64,000 nucleotides of DNA from Lampris incognitus (Eukaryota > Chordata > Actinopteri > Lampriformes > Lampridae). Of the stretch, positions 43,225 through 62,607 are shown piece by piece. Location of the stretch: assembly GCF_029633865.1 (NCBI RefSeq), contig NC_079223.1, positions 38,838,706 to 38,902,705 on the forward strand. The letters run 5' to 3'. The notes under the pieces are model-generated. The model was not told the origin of the DNA, made no database searches, and saw only the letters and a program-made list of their open reading frames with translations. Within the stretch, counting starts at the first letter, position 1; every line of letters begins with the position of its first letter. A program made the translations under genes and the position numbers.

Positions 43225-43444
43225 GTTTCGTCTATAAATTGTGTATGCACTGTTTGTGAATGAGACCCATTATGTGGACAGATATAAAGAGTAAATTGAG
43301 TGCAACACAAAACATGAGGCAAGGTTGTTGCTGTTTTTGGAACCCCACTCCTTTTTTTTTTTTTTTTTTACCATCATTACATAGAAAAATGTTTTGTCAA
43401 TATTAGTTTTTATTTTTCCAATAAGACTTGAAGGAGTCTCCTGG

Positions 43445-43522
43445 TCAGACTCCTCGGCTGGTGGCGGTCCCTGCTGCCGTAGAGCTGCCGGTTGCTGACA
43501 TCTTCTTCAATGTCCTGTTCAA
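43445..43522 (-). CDS. eif3l: eif3l exon 15 (stop)
   Basis: Encodes LNRTLKKM, then a Ser/Thr/Ala-rich tail ending SRGV and TGA. Mammalian eIF3L stops a few residues after KKM, so the tail is lineage-specific. A minus-strand AATAAA at 43410-43415 gives a short 3' UTR. Confidence 0.88.
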   Translation of the reverse strand: MNRTLKKMSATGSSTAAGTATSRGV

Positions 43523-46500
43523 CTGCAGGGAGGTAAATACATCAAAGTCATGAGAGAGGCTGGGAAGGTTGGAGGATTTTTACCTACAATTTCTAATATA
43601 TCAAATTCAAACCCCATTCAAAATCAATCGGGCGTGGGCAGATTTGTAGCTTCAAGTTGTGAATTAAAAAAATAATTCGCTGTTCAATTTCTGTGGTCTC
43701 TAAATAATCTGATCGTGCTGAATTCATTTTTCCGGGAAAAAAAAGTGTCAAATGTACAGACCTCATTCTATTTAATGCCATTGGTAGCAAAAAGAAACAG
43801 CCATAATTGTGGTTGATCATAACTTACCTCCTCGAACTTGTGGATCTGTCTGATGAAAAAGTCCCCATAACGACGAGCCACTTTGGTGTCTGCAATGTGG
43901 ATCATGTCCTGAGGGAGGGCAACAGAATTTAAAAAAAACTCATCGAATATAGAGAAATGATGACCTATCAACCCACAGATCTGTGCCCTTTTCCCTTCTT
44001 TTAAAAATAGTATGGTACTTGAGGACATTAAATTCCTCATATCGTACATGTAATACCTAAGTAAGCTACAGGTGAATGCTGAACATCTTTCTGCTGCCCC
44101 TTGAGATATTCCCTGGAGGACTTCCACTTAAAACCACATGAGCACACATACCTTGTCGATGTAGAAGTCCACCTCAGAGGCAGACTGGAACTCTCCATCT
44201 AGGGCCGAGATACCACTGGTCCACACCAGGTTTTTCATCTTGTGTTTGAAGACCAGGAGCTGGATTCGGAACTCCTGTTCAGTCATGTCCAGGAAGCCTG
44301 CCAGTTTAGCTACTGGCATGGTGGTGTACAACTTTAGGAAACTGAAAAAAAAACACCACCACAGTAGGTTCACATCCATCCATTTATCAGTCTATCATTC
44401 TTTTATTGCACAGCAAAACACCCAGTGTCCAACATTTTGTAGAAAATAATACCTAGTGCTTGGTTTTAACCACCGGGCCCGGATGGAGTGTCACCCTTCT
44501 GTCTGAAAGTCTGCTGACCAGCTGGCCCCCATTTTCACACTGATCTTCAACAGATCACTGGAGCTGTGTGTAGTCCCCTCCTGCTTCAAGAGCTCCATGG
44601 TCCCAAAGAAGCCCCATATCACAGGATTAAATGACTACAGGCCTGTTGCCCTAACATCTGTGGTCATGAAATCTTTCGAGAGACTGGTGTTGGCGCACCT
44701 GAAGGAAATCACAGGCCCCCTACTCGACTCCCTGCAGTCTGCCTACCAAGCAAACAGGTTAGTGGAGGATGCAGTCAACATGGGATTGCATTACATCTTC
44801 CAACACCTCAACTCCTCAGGGACACACGCAAGGGTCCTGTTTGTGGACTTCAGCTCAGCATTCCACACCATCATCCCAGATATCCTCCACTCCAAACTCG
44901 CCCGGCTCACTATACCAGCCCTCATCTGCCAGTGGATTAAAAACTTCCTGACAGACAGGAGGCAGCTGGTGAAGCTGGGAAAACCCACACCTAGCACTCG
45001 GACAAGCAGCACTGGCGCTCCCCCAGGGATGTGTGCGCTCCCTTCTACTCTTCTCCCTCTACAAAAATGACAGCACCTCAGGTGACCTGTCTGTTAAACT
45101 CCTGAAGTTTGCAGACAACACAACCATCATTGGCCTTAACTAGGATGCTGATGAGTCTGCATATAGACGGAAGGTTGAACAACTGGTCTCTGGTCCAGCC
45201 ATAACAAGCTGAAGCTGATCATGCTCAAAACTGTGGAGATGACAGTGGACTTCAGGGGGAGCCCCCCAACACGGCCCCCCCCACCATACTCAACAGCATG
45301 AAAACCTAAAAATTTCTGGGTTCCACAATATCTCAGAACCTAAGGTGGGCATCCAACATAGACACAATCATCAAAGAGGCACAGCAGAGGATGTACATTA
45401 TCTGCCAGCTCAGGAAGTTCAACCTGCCTTAGGAACTGCTTCTTCAGTTCTACACTGCAATAAACCAGTCTGTCCTCTGCACATCCACCACTGTTTGGTT
45501 TGGATCGGCCACCAAAAAGGACAGAGACAGACTACAACAGATAGTTAGGTCTGCAGAGAAAATCATTGGTGCCAACCTGCCCTCCATTCAGGACTTATAC
45601 ATCTCCAGAGTCAGGAAATGGGCAGGTAACATCACTGCAGACCCATCACACCCTACAGAGCACTGTACACCAAAACAACCAGATATAAAAACAGTTTCTT
45701 TCCACGGGCTGCTATTCAAATGGACGCTTAAATAAAGCCAACCATTTCGTATATACTGTACTGTACATTGTACGTATACGGGTACACTGTCATGTCCATC
45801 TACCTCAGGCATGTAAGTAAACTGCTAACAGTTATTTCAGCATCTTTGATATAGTCTATGCAACATTGCACTGTATTGCCTCTTATTTTGCCTGTATATA
45901 GTCAATCCTTGTGTAGATACCTGAAGATTGTTGTGTTGTTATTCTATGTTAAGTACATAGACAGCCACAAAACTTGAGTCAAATGCCATGTATGTGCAAA
46001 CCTACATGGCCAATAAACATGATTCTGATTCAGAAAATAACCAGTGCTTGTTTAAACCACTCTTGAGTTGCAGTTGGTTGAGATTGATGGGCAACACAAT
46101 ACAATGAATACAGTATTGTTATCCATAATTTCAGTTAAGTATCCAAAATCCAGTTTTATTAACTTTGGAAAAACTTGTTTTTTTATATAGTTTATGAGAA
46201 AGAGATGAAGGCCCTCTGAAAGCAGCTCATTCATGTGTTTTACCTTCGGATGGTGGAGAGCTGTGCCTGCTGCTGCACCTCCTCGGCGAAGACCTTCAAC
46301 TGCTGTTGGAAAGGCTCTTTGTGGTAGTTGGGGTGGACATTATCATAGTTGGGTACCACAGGTGACAGGAACTTGGGACAGGCAAAACTGAAGAGCTCCT
46401 CGAACACCTGCAGGTCTCTGATATGGAATAAGGGAAACCTCGGGTCATTTAAATTTACAATTATGAAGATTTACATGAAAAAAAAACAGGTCTCTGGATA

Positions 46501-48655
46501 CTTTCTGTGGCAGCTGTGTTCTTAAGATGATAGCTTATCTATGAATAGCCACACCGTGAACTCTTATGTAGTGGCTCAAATTTATGGTCACTATTAGGTA
46601 AAACGTTCCTGAGGGGAAATGATACATTGCATTGTGTTTCTCATCTTCACTGTAGCAGCCAAATGCAGAAGAAGAACAAGGCAAGAAATGGCAAGTTCAA
46701 GGAGGATGCCAAGTTATCATGACTAGCAAGCTGAAATGTCCAACTAATCTCATAGAAGACTTTTACCAAGAGATACCACAACATGAGTGGAGTGGTCAAA
46801 GAAATGCTGCAATGACCTTGTATTCTTATAAATATCAGTTAGCTAAACAAAGACAATTTTCAGGATTCTAACTTTAAGGTTGAACAAAAAAAGTGCTACC
46901 ATAGGATATATTTAATTACAGGCAGTCTGACAAAAGGTGAAAGGGTCCTTTTCAGGAAAAGGTAAAAGGAAAGCCAACCTTGTCAATGTAATGAAAAAAA
47001 AATCGACTTTGAAAGGGATAAAATGGATCAACAAAAACATTAAGATGGGAAACTGTTACTTAATGAGTCCTAGTGTTATGAAGAGAGAGAGAGGGGGCTC
47101 CTTCCTCACCCCTTCTGCATACGCAACATCTTGTCCCCGTACTTCTCCCTCAGCTGTGTATGGATGCTCTCGTCAATTCGCATGGGGTACATGGTGAGGG
47201 CAATGGCCAGCAGGCCATGCATCTGCTCATTCTGCTTGTTGATCTAGAGGACAAAGAGAAAAACTATTTCCTTTTCATTCATAAGATTAAATGTAAATAA
47301 AATTTACTTGACCTGTAGTGCTATTTATCATTTTGCTTTAAGTTGCCAGGTTTTGGAGATATCAGCTGTAGAGATGTCTGCCTTCTCTCGAATACAATGG
47401 AATTACTCCTCACCCCCAGCCGAAAAATATAAACACAATGAAAGGAATCTCCAGAGGGTTTCCAAGTTTACTCATAAAATAATCTTTGTAAACTTAATTC
47501 TTGGTGCTTTGTATTGAATACGTATCTAAAAATGATTAAAAATGATATCTTCACCACCCACATCTTGGGTAATGACAGCAACTTGTTTTACATTTTAAAT
47601 TACCAAAAATTGTCAAAAATAAGACACTTAAAGAATTTAAGGTATATTTTTTTTACAACCTGAGTCTTATTTTTGTAGTTTTTGCCATTGTGCATGTCAG
47701 TTATGAAATCGTTTTGCACACTTGCTTCGTTGTAGAGAGTTTGGACATGGCACCACCGCTACAAATGGTTTTACAATATCATCTTATGGGCAGCTGAGCA
47801 TAAGCCTTAAACCGGTCCTTTCAATAAGAAAAGAAAAAACCTAGTGACTCAGACTCTGTACATGATTTTCCATTATCTATGACTTCTCAGTTGCTCTGGC
47901 CGGATAGTTTATTGATGGTTACTAATACCTACATTAAGTATAGGCTGGTCATTCCTGCAAGGTGAACCAGGGAGTAGATCAGCAATGCGACTGACCAATG
48001 TTGATAACAGTGGACTTTTCAGGTAATGACTTAACTTGCACTTTCATTTTCACTTCTAAATATGCACTTTGGATGTCTGGGGTAAATTGGTCCTGTTGAA
48101 ACATGTCTTGACACTTGTGTTCCATTGCCCCAAAAGACCCTGTTAAGCTGAGTCCAGCGGTGGTCCCAAATCAAAAATCTCCAAAATGAAGCCGGTGGGT
48201 AAAACAATATCATAACAGGTACGCATAATGGTAAAAACTTCAAAAATAAAACTCCCGTTGTAAAAAAAAAAAAAAGAATTATTCAACTAGCATTGGTAGG
48301 TATATCCAGTGTCTGACCATCTCATATTTGTATGTAGACCTCTGGAACATGCTCCTGGTCCTCTGGATATACAGCAGGATGTTGGCAAAGACTCGGATGG
48401 CGTCCTGGTACCTCCTCATCATTAGGTAAGCAAAGCCCACATAGTAGTAGGTGGTGATTTGACACTCTGGCACACGTGAGTACATACTCTAGAAGAAAAT
48501 GATCAAAGTGAGGCACAGCAGTGTGATCAGGACATTAAAGAGATGTAGAAAATGTGACTTCATAGAAGAACCCTGTGAAATCTTATCCCCCAAGAAAGAC
48601 TGGAGAAACAAAATGGATAAAATGATATTCTGAATTAAAGTGGCAGTAGATAACT

Positions 48656-48717
<62 letters not shown>

Positions 48718-51700
48718 CCCCCTCCGCATTTCCAAGTGGTTCCAAGTTTGCGCCGCTGTCACAAAGACAACCGGATTGCTTTCCATTTACTAGCAGCCTG
48801 GTTACTGTCCAAAGCAAGAAACAACTTTAAGAATCCCAATTTTAACTAGAAACCCCGATCTCAGTGCTTTGATAAAGGCCCATCGAGATCTTCTTCTTCC
48901 CCCTCGCCAGCGTTTGATAGAACACCGGGACACTTGATTAACCTTAACCTAACCCTAACTTTAACCTAACCTCAACCTAACCCTAAGCTTAACCTAATCG
49001 TAACCGATAGCTAACCTTTTTCCATGCCAACGCTTTCATCTGGCTAGGGGGAAACACATCTCTACAGTGAAACATTTGAATACTATACTGAAGCTCTCTC
49101 CATCAAGTGACACTCGTCCGAGGTTAACTCTTGTTTTACCTGTTTCTATCACTCTCCCTCTTTGCCTTCTTTGCCTCCTCCGTCAACAGGGTTCTTTTTC
49201 TCTTGCCGGGTAGTTTCCACTATCACTTCGTTTGTTCCACTGTCCACCATTTCCGCTACTGAGAATAGCTACCGGGGAAAACAAAACCACTATCCTCTTC
49301 CTATTTTGATTGCACAATGGTTGACACATTTCCTTTGTGCCATAAATTGAGCATTAATTTTCTTGCGAGATCGTACCCACTTAATTTCACCATTGTACAC
49401 TTACAATGAAAACTGTTCTCTGCATTTAACCCATCCTATTGCATAGGAGCAGTGGGCAGCTGCAGCACCCGGGGACCAACTCCAGTTCTTTCCATTACCT
49501 TGGTCAGGGACACAGACTGGAGTATTAACCCTAACATACAAGTGTTTTCGATGGTGGGAGGAAACCAGAGCACCTGGAGGAAACCCACACAGACACGGGG
49601 AGAACATGCAAATGCCACACAGAAAGGACCTTAGACGGCTTGGGGTTCGAACTCGGGACCTTCTTGCTGTGAGGCAACAGTGTTAACCATTTGGCCACCG
49701 TGCTGCCCCACCCGGTGGCAGACAGAATTGCATAGTGAGAGCGAGGCTTAAAGGGAACCAATCTAAACATTGATGGCGTCATTATTCTACAGCCATTACA
49801 CTGCACAATCAACATTTACTTCATAATGATAACCCTAAACCTAAAACAAAAGTTGTCTACTGCCGCTTTAAACTGAAAGCTATGTGTTAAAGATAGTCTC
49901 ATCTAGGTTCTACCTTCTTGTTGAGCTCAATGTTCTCCAGGACTTTGATGGCCTGGTAGTAATCGCCAAGCAACGAGTGCAGCCTCAACAGTCCCACCAA
50001 GCTGAAGTATCCCAGCATCTTATACAAGGAGTGGCGCCCATACTCTCCGGCCACACTCTCTGGGTCTCCTGCAACATACCACCGCATACTAAGTTAGCCA
50101 AACAGTACCCTGGATAAAATTAATCCAACCTTACAGGGTTTCCTATCTTAGGATTATAATGTGGCGGCAAATTCAGGTGCATTAATCACCACCCAAGTAA
50201 ATGTATATTTTGTATGTTTTGGATAGTATGATGGCTTGCACTTAAAATATGGTATTTCAACTGGATGTAGTTTTAAGAAAGCATACATTTTGGAAAACCA
50301 CAGTTGCGTAACTTCAAATCATACTTGTTGCAAAGAAAGAAAGTTGAATTAGTTCATCTGGACACAATGTTTATTGAGAGAAATGGTTCTCCAAATGAAC
50401 TGATTCAACTTTGATTTTCTTACTTGGATTAATGAGCATGCATAAAGACGCACTTGTTGCAGTACTAACACACAAGAAACAAAGCGTTTAAAGTTTAGCT
50501 TAAATGAGGAGGTACTGAAAATATTACCCAAATCTAATTAGCTAAATTATGTGTATGCTTGATAGCTCACACTGCGGTGGCAAGTTAACTTAACTGGCTT
50601 ACAGTGGAAGAGACTTGAGCCTCAACTGGATATTATGCCTGAGCAAAGATAAGTTGTGTGCCTATCAAGTAAAATGTAAAAAATAAAGCTCTGAACAGCT
50701 ATTATGAAACACAAAACTAAAAATTAAATGTTAAACATAATATCAATAGTGAAGTCCATTATAAGAAAAAAAAACCAACATGTATAATCATCACAATAGA
50801 GGTTGTTTTTTGGTTTTTTTTTCCCAAGCCTGGGAACAACACTAAGTAAAAACTAGATGTAAAATAAACCAAATTTCACCACAACTGTCTCATTTTACTA
50901 CAGACAAATATATATGTGATCACAAGCTATTCAAAGGTGATACAATCACATAGAAAATCTACATGTAACATTAGTTTTTTAAAGAGTATGAATAATTTAA
51001 TTAAAAAAAGGAATTAAGAACAGACTTTTACTTTTTCCCCTCTAATCCCAAAAACTCTGGATTTCTTTTACAGAATCCAGAGTCTGGTTTTCCTTTCACG
51101 GAATCGGTTTGGTCAGGTGAGATTGTACCTCCGCTGGTGTAGACTTCCAGCTGACGATTGATGTTGCTCTTATCCACCAGTGAGTGGAGCACGTTAAGGA
51201 CACTGTGGACGTTCCAAATCTTCGGGTTGTTCCTCAGGAAATCAATCTCCTCCTCTGACTTCTTTGCCGTCTTACAGCGGTATTGACTGAAGGACTGGAA
51301 CTGAAGAGGAAGAGAAACAATTAAAGTGTTCTCTCAAACCTTGGTTAAATAATATTAGCTAAGAAACAGAAAGTTTAAACACACAGCTTTTTCCCCTTTT
51401 TTGTCTCAATTTGGCTGCTGAACAGTTTCAGTGAGAAATGGCTACATACTGAGAGAATAAATAATAAGAATGAACCTAATCTACCTGATAAATGAACTCA
51501 TCAATGATGTCCCAGAGCCACTGATTGGGCAGTTCCAAAGGGGCGGGGCCATCTGCATCTGTTTACAAACAATGAGGTTTTTTTTTTAAATAAGTTATAG
51601 AGGCTGGATGTAAAGAGTTTAATGTATCATCATGAAAAAGAAGGCATGAAAAAGAAGCAGGCCTGAAACTTACTCAGAATGTAGTTAAAGAGGTTGCAGT

Positions 51701-53237
51701 AATTGTAGTATGACTCAAACCTCTGATCCAAAGTAGGCCCCCCCTAATCATCAGGAAAATAATATTTAGCCACCTTTAAGCAGACACTGAAAGGGAACAG
51801 CTGGTGTAGAATTTGGTTAATATGAAAACCAGGATTCACATATTTCCATGACACTTGACTAAGTAATACTACTTTTAAATATATTAAGTGGCAACTTACG
51901 CTGACTTTGGCATAGATGTGTCTGTAGTAAAGTTCCTTATAAAGGATCAGAAAAACAGCATCTACAGAAGATACAAAATGGTAAACAATGACACGTCATG
52001 CTTCAAAAGCTAACATATTATAAATTCATTGGCCAGTTCATGATGCAACAGTATCCAAGGTCCACGATGGCCATGTACCCACTCAACACAGCAAAATGAT
52101 TCATAGTTTGTATTATCAATCCATTTTGCAAACTGTGTAGTGCACTTACTAATGAGATAATAGGTGTACGGGTCCCTCAACATATGTGAGGAATAATGTG
52201 AAAACCACTGTGACATAACTACAAAAAATGAGCTGTAATGAATGACAGCAGTTAGGCTGACAGACTCACCATTGCCAACAAGCGAAGCAATGCCTTCAGC
52301 CTCTGGCCAAGGAGAGGTCTTAAAGAAACGCTCAGTCAGCTTGTTCCAGCTAAAGATGAGGAGGAAAGGAAAGGAAAGATAAGCTATGGCATTACAGAGC
52401 CTAACCACAAAACATCAACACTCAAGCAATAAATGTCTGATGTTTTCAGCAGAGTCTCACCATACCTGTTCTCATAGACATCTTGGATCTCATAGATCTT
52501 CTGCTCAATGCTCTCACTGGATACACGGTTGGACTGGAGCTCATAAACCTTCTGGTCAATGAGGTCAGAGGTGGTTTTGTGGAAATATTGTAGGAAGTTC
52601 TTAATCACCTCCGGGATGACATGGTAGGTCTGCTGCTCATAGGCTAAGTCTGCTTTCGGGTCACCTGCAAGGGAAGCCCAATGTAAAGTAACTATTAACA
52701 TGCCACAACATGAACACTTTATCACTTGGAATCAACTTTTTTATCAGACATATCATAAAATTAAAGTGGTTGGCTAGGAGAAGTAGCTTACTGGGGGCAG
52801 CAATGAATAAATAGGTGTTTACAAACCTGTGTGCAGGTCGTAGTCATTCGAGTAGGCATAGGTATCGTACTGAAAAGAAAGGAAGAGTCAGGCGTTTGAA
52901 AAAGTGACAGCATAGTGATCTGTCTAGCATCATGTTAACGTGAGCGAACTAAATTCATCCTTTATCGCCTGGCTTGTCGTGTCAAGTAACTTAATTTCAC
53001 AATATACAATGTAATGCCAGTACCAGGCGGGAATTTTTGTCATTCCCTTAGTTTGATAAGATGCAACATGGCCAGTGAGGCCTCAATAACACCGCCATAA
53101 TGTAAGCTAAAGGCTAGCCATTGTATTTTGCCGGTGTTAAGCTAAGACCGGCAAAATGGCAGATATTATCGTTATAATTTCGGTTGAATATGAGTAAGAG
53201 TACTAACGGTCGTCTCTTCTTCGTCGTGGTATGACAT
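43445..53237 (-). CDS. eif3l: eukaryotic translation initiation factor 3 subunit L, complete (15 exons)
   Basis: eIF3L is a subunit of the cytoplasmic eIF3 complex that helps load mRNA and initiator tRNA on the 40S ribosome. Fifteen minus-strand exons with GT-AG borders join into 1713 nt (570 codons plus stop; human about 564 residues). It starts MSYHDEEE and continues [62 protein letters not shown] and [20 protein letters not shown]. It ends in the PCI-type region [56 protein letters not shown]. The C-terminal tail after NRTLKKM is longer than in mammals. Intron 12 holds an L2-like insertion, intron 10 a short DNA element and intron 9 a SINE; coding exons are intact. It converges on cdh23 and is head to head with smoc2. 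Confidence 0.96.
43828..43908 (-). CDS. eif3l: eif3l exon 14
   Basis: Encodes [20 protein letters not shown] then QIHKFEE. Phase 0 to 0, donor GTAAGT. Confidence 0.96.
44152..44341 (-). CDS. eif3l: eif3l exon 13
   Basis: Encodes [20 protein letters not shown] to [10 protein letters not shown], part of the PCI domain. Phase 2 to 0. Confidence 0.96.
44462..46035 (+). pseudogene. L2-like LINE reverse transcriptase and 3' UTR in eif3l intron
   Basis: Encodes [54 protein letters not shown], then with frameshifts [20 protein letters not shown]. It ends with a 3' UTR CAATAAACATGATTCTGATT. Opposite in strand to eif3l, in intron 12. 5'-truncated and degenerate. Confidence 0.8.
46244..46417 (-). CDS. 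eif3l: eif3l exon 12
   Basis: Encodes [20 protein letters not shown] to [10 protein letters not shown]. Phase 2 to 2. Confidence 0.95.
46418..47109 (-). other. eif3l intron, nothing recognised
   Basis: AT-rich intron between exons 11 and 12. Basic-rich plus-strand ORFs are not supported. Confidence 0.4.
47110..47243 (-). CDS. eif3l: eif3l exon 11
   Basis: Encodes [20 protein letters not shown] to DKMLRMQK. Phase 0 to 2. Confidence 0.95.
47665..48255 (-). mobile_element. short DNA element, relative of 18466-23921
   Basis: Ends TTATTTTTGTAGTTTTTGCC and, complemented, TTATTTTTGAAGTTTTTACC. The internal block complement CAACTGAGAAGTCATAG is shared with 18925-18960. About 590 bp with no ORF. 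Lies in eif3l intron 10. Confidence 0.6.
48318..48488 (-). CDS. eif3l: eif3l exon 10
   Basis: Encodes [20 protein letters not shown] to [10 protein letters not shown]. Phase 0 to 0, donor GTCAGA. Confidence 0.96.
48659..48716. repeat. CA microsatellite
   Basis: About 29 pure CA units in eif3l intron 9. Confidence 0.92.
48935..49012. repeat. degenerate telomere-like (TTAACC/CCCTAA) block
   Basis: Repeated TTAACCTAACCCTAA-type hexamer and heptamer units over about 75 bp in an intron. Similar to, but not pure, vertebrate telomere repeat. Confidence 0.65.
49386..49710 (-). mobile_element. tRNA-derived SINE, family B copy 4 (minus)
   Basis: Minus copy in eif3l intron 9. The A-box and B-box region lies near 49640-49705 and the tail near 49400. 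Confidence 0.83.
49914..50068 (-). CDS. eif3l: eif3l exon 9
   Basis: Encodes [20 protein letters not shown] to [10 protein letters not shown]. Phase 1 to 0. Confidence 0.96.
50069..51128 (-). other. eif3l intron with a small Penelope-tail inverted repeat
   Basis: At 50343-50418, AGTTGAATTAGTTCATCTGG and its rough complement flank a short core including ACACAATGTTTATTGAG, a remnant of the tail seen at 43051-43224. The rest is AT-rich and unremarkable. Confidence 0.5.
51129..51300 (-). CDS. eif3l: eif3l exon 8
   Basis: Encodes [20 protein letters not shown] to [12 protein letters not shown]. Phase 0 to 1. Confidence 0.95.
51485..51558 (-). CDS. eif3l: eif3l exon 7
   Basis: Encodes [20 protein letters not shown], then FIYQ. 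Phase 1 to 0. Confidence 0.95.
51674..51743 (-). CDS. eif3l: eif3l exon 6
   Basis: Encodes [20 protein letters not shown], then YIL. Phase 0 to 1. Confidence 0.94.
51900..51961 (-). CDS. eif3l: eif3l exon 5
   Basis: Encodes [20 protein letters not shown]. Phase 1 to 0, donor GTAAGT. Confidence 0.94.
52270..52349 (-). CDS. eif3l: eif3l exon 4
   Basis: Encodes [19 protein letters not shown] to SLVGN. Phase 2 to 1, donor GTGAGT. Confidence 0.94.
52466..52664 (-). CDS. eif3l: eif3l exon 3
   Basis: Encodes [19 protein letters not shown] to IQDVYEN. Phase 1 to 2. Confidence 0.95.
52827..52869 (-). CDS. eif3l: eif3l exon 2
   Basis: A 43-nt exon encoding [14 protein letters not shown] plus the first base of Gly. 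Acceptor CTTTTCAG, donor GTTTGT. Confidence 0.93.
53208..53237 (-). CDS. eif3l: eif3l exon 1
   Basis: Encodes [10 protein letters not shown]. The ATG is the complement of 53235-53237; donor GTTAGT. This is the family's usual N-terminus, which fixes the start. Confidence 0.92.
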
Positions 53238-53360
53238 GATTATGAATTAATCCTCTCTCGTAAGATACGGCTGTATAATACGAATATGTGTGCTAGGCAC
53301 AACCACGCAGCAGACGGCGAGGAACCGGAAAGAGCGCTGGAACGAGAACCGGAAGTAAAC
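53238..53360 (-). promoter_or_regulatory. eif3l: eif3l 5' flank with ETS-type motifs
   Basis: Just upstream of the eif3l ATG are two CCGGAA ETS-type cores (about 53324-53331 and CCGGAAGT at 53349-53356), typical of housekeeping promoters, and no TATA box. The transcription start is not visible; the promoter role is inferred. Confidence 0.4.
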
Positions 53361-53785
53361 ATTTGCGTAAGGTTGACTGCAGCGTTGTGGGTTGACCGGA
53401 TGAGGACGTTTGCACTTTAATGAAGCCATCGAACAACAAAATATATTCAGTCATAAGGTATTCGTCAAATTTCTGGACTGTCTTGTTTATTTGCAAAATT
53501 AGAAATTCGCAGCATATAGAAATGATGGTACAAGCGGGACAAGCACGTTACTTCGAAAAAAACGCCCTTCTTGTAATTACTAACAAATACCATCTGATGG
53601 CAGTATAGACTTGATTTAGTTTGAGCCATTTCTCGGTTTCAAACTCTTCCATAGAAGGCTAGTGTTAAATCAAAGACACTCAAAAGAATTCCAAAGCATC
53701 GTGACTTGGACCACGTCTTCTTTTATGATTTGATAGACTCCCGCTAATGCTTACATTAGTAGCATTTGGCCTTCACTGTACCAGT

Positions 53786-53866
53786 GACTGCTGGGATAGG
53801 CTCCAGTATCCCCGTGACCCTGAGAGCAAGATAAGCAGTTTGGATAATGGATGGATGGATGGACGT
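53786..53866 (+). mobile_element. short retroposon tail (ATGGATGG type)
   Basis: TGACTGCTGGGATAGGCTCC, then CTGAGAGCAAGATAAGCAGT and ATGGATGGATGG, between eif3l and smoc2. Confidence 0.6.
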
Positions 53867-54214
53867 ACCAAATTAAAGTCTTAACTAAGAGCCAATAACC
53901 ACCCCCTCGCCCCCCCCCACACACACACACGTGTGTGGGTGGGTGCAGGATATTTTCCTCTTTGAACCTTACCTTCAAAGATTTTGCCTTACTGATCTTT
54001 CAGATAGGTCTGATTATCGCTTTCCCTCTTGATGAATGACGGCATCCCAGTTATGTGTGATTCTGTGTCCTAGCTGTGACGGAAGACGGTTTCTATGCTT
54101 TTTGTTTTGACAGGGTGTCACAAGCTACGTTTTTGTCTTTTCTTTGTGTGTGATGGATCTTTTTTTCTTAATGTATCGCGTCCGCGCACCACGTGTGAGT
54201 GTGTGAGTCAGTGT

Positions 54215-62607
<8,393 letters not shown>

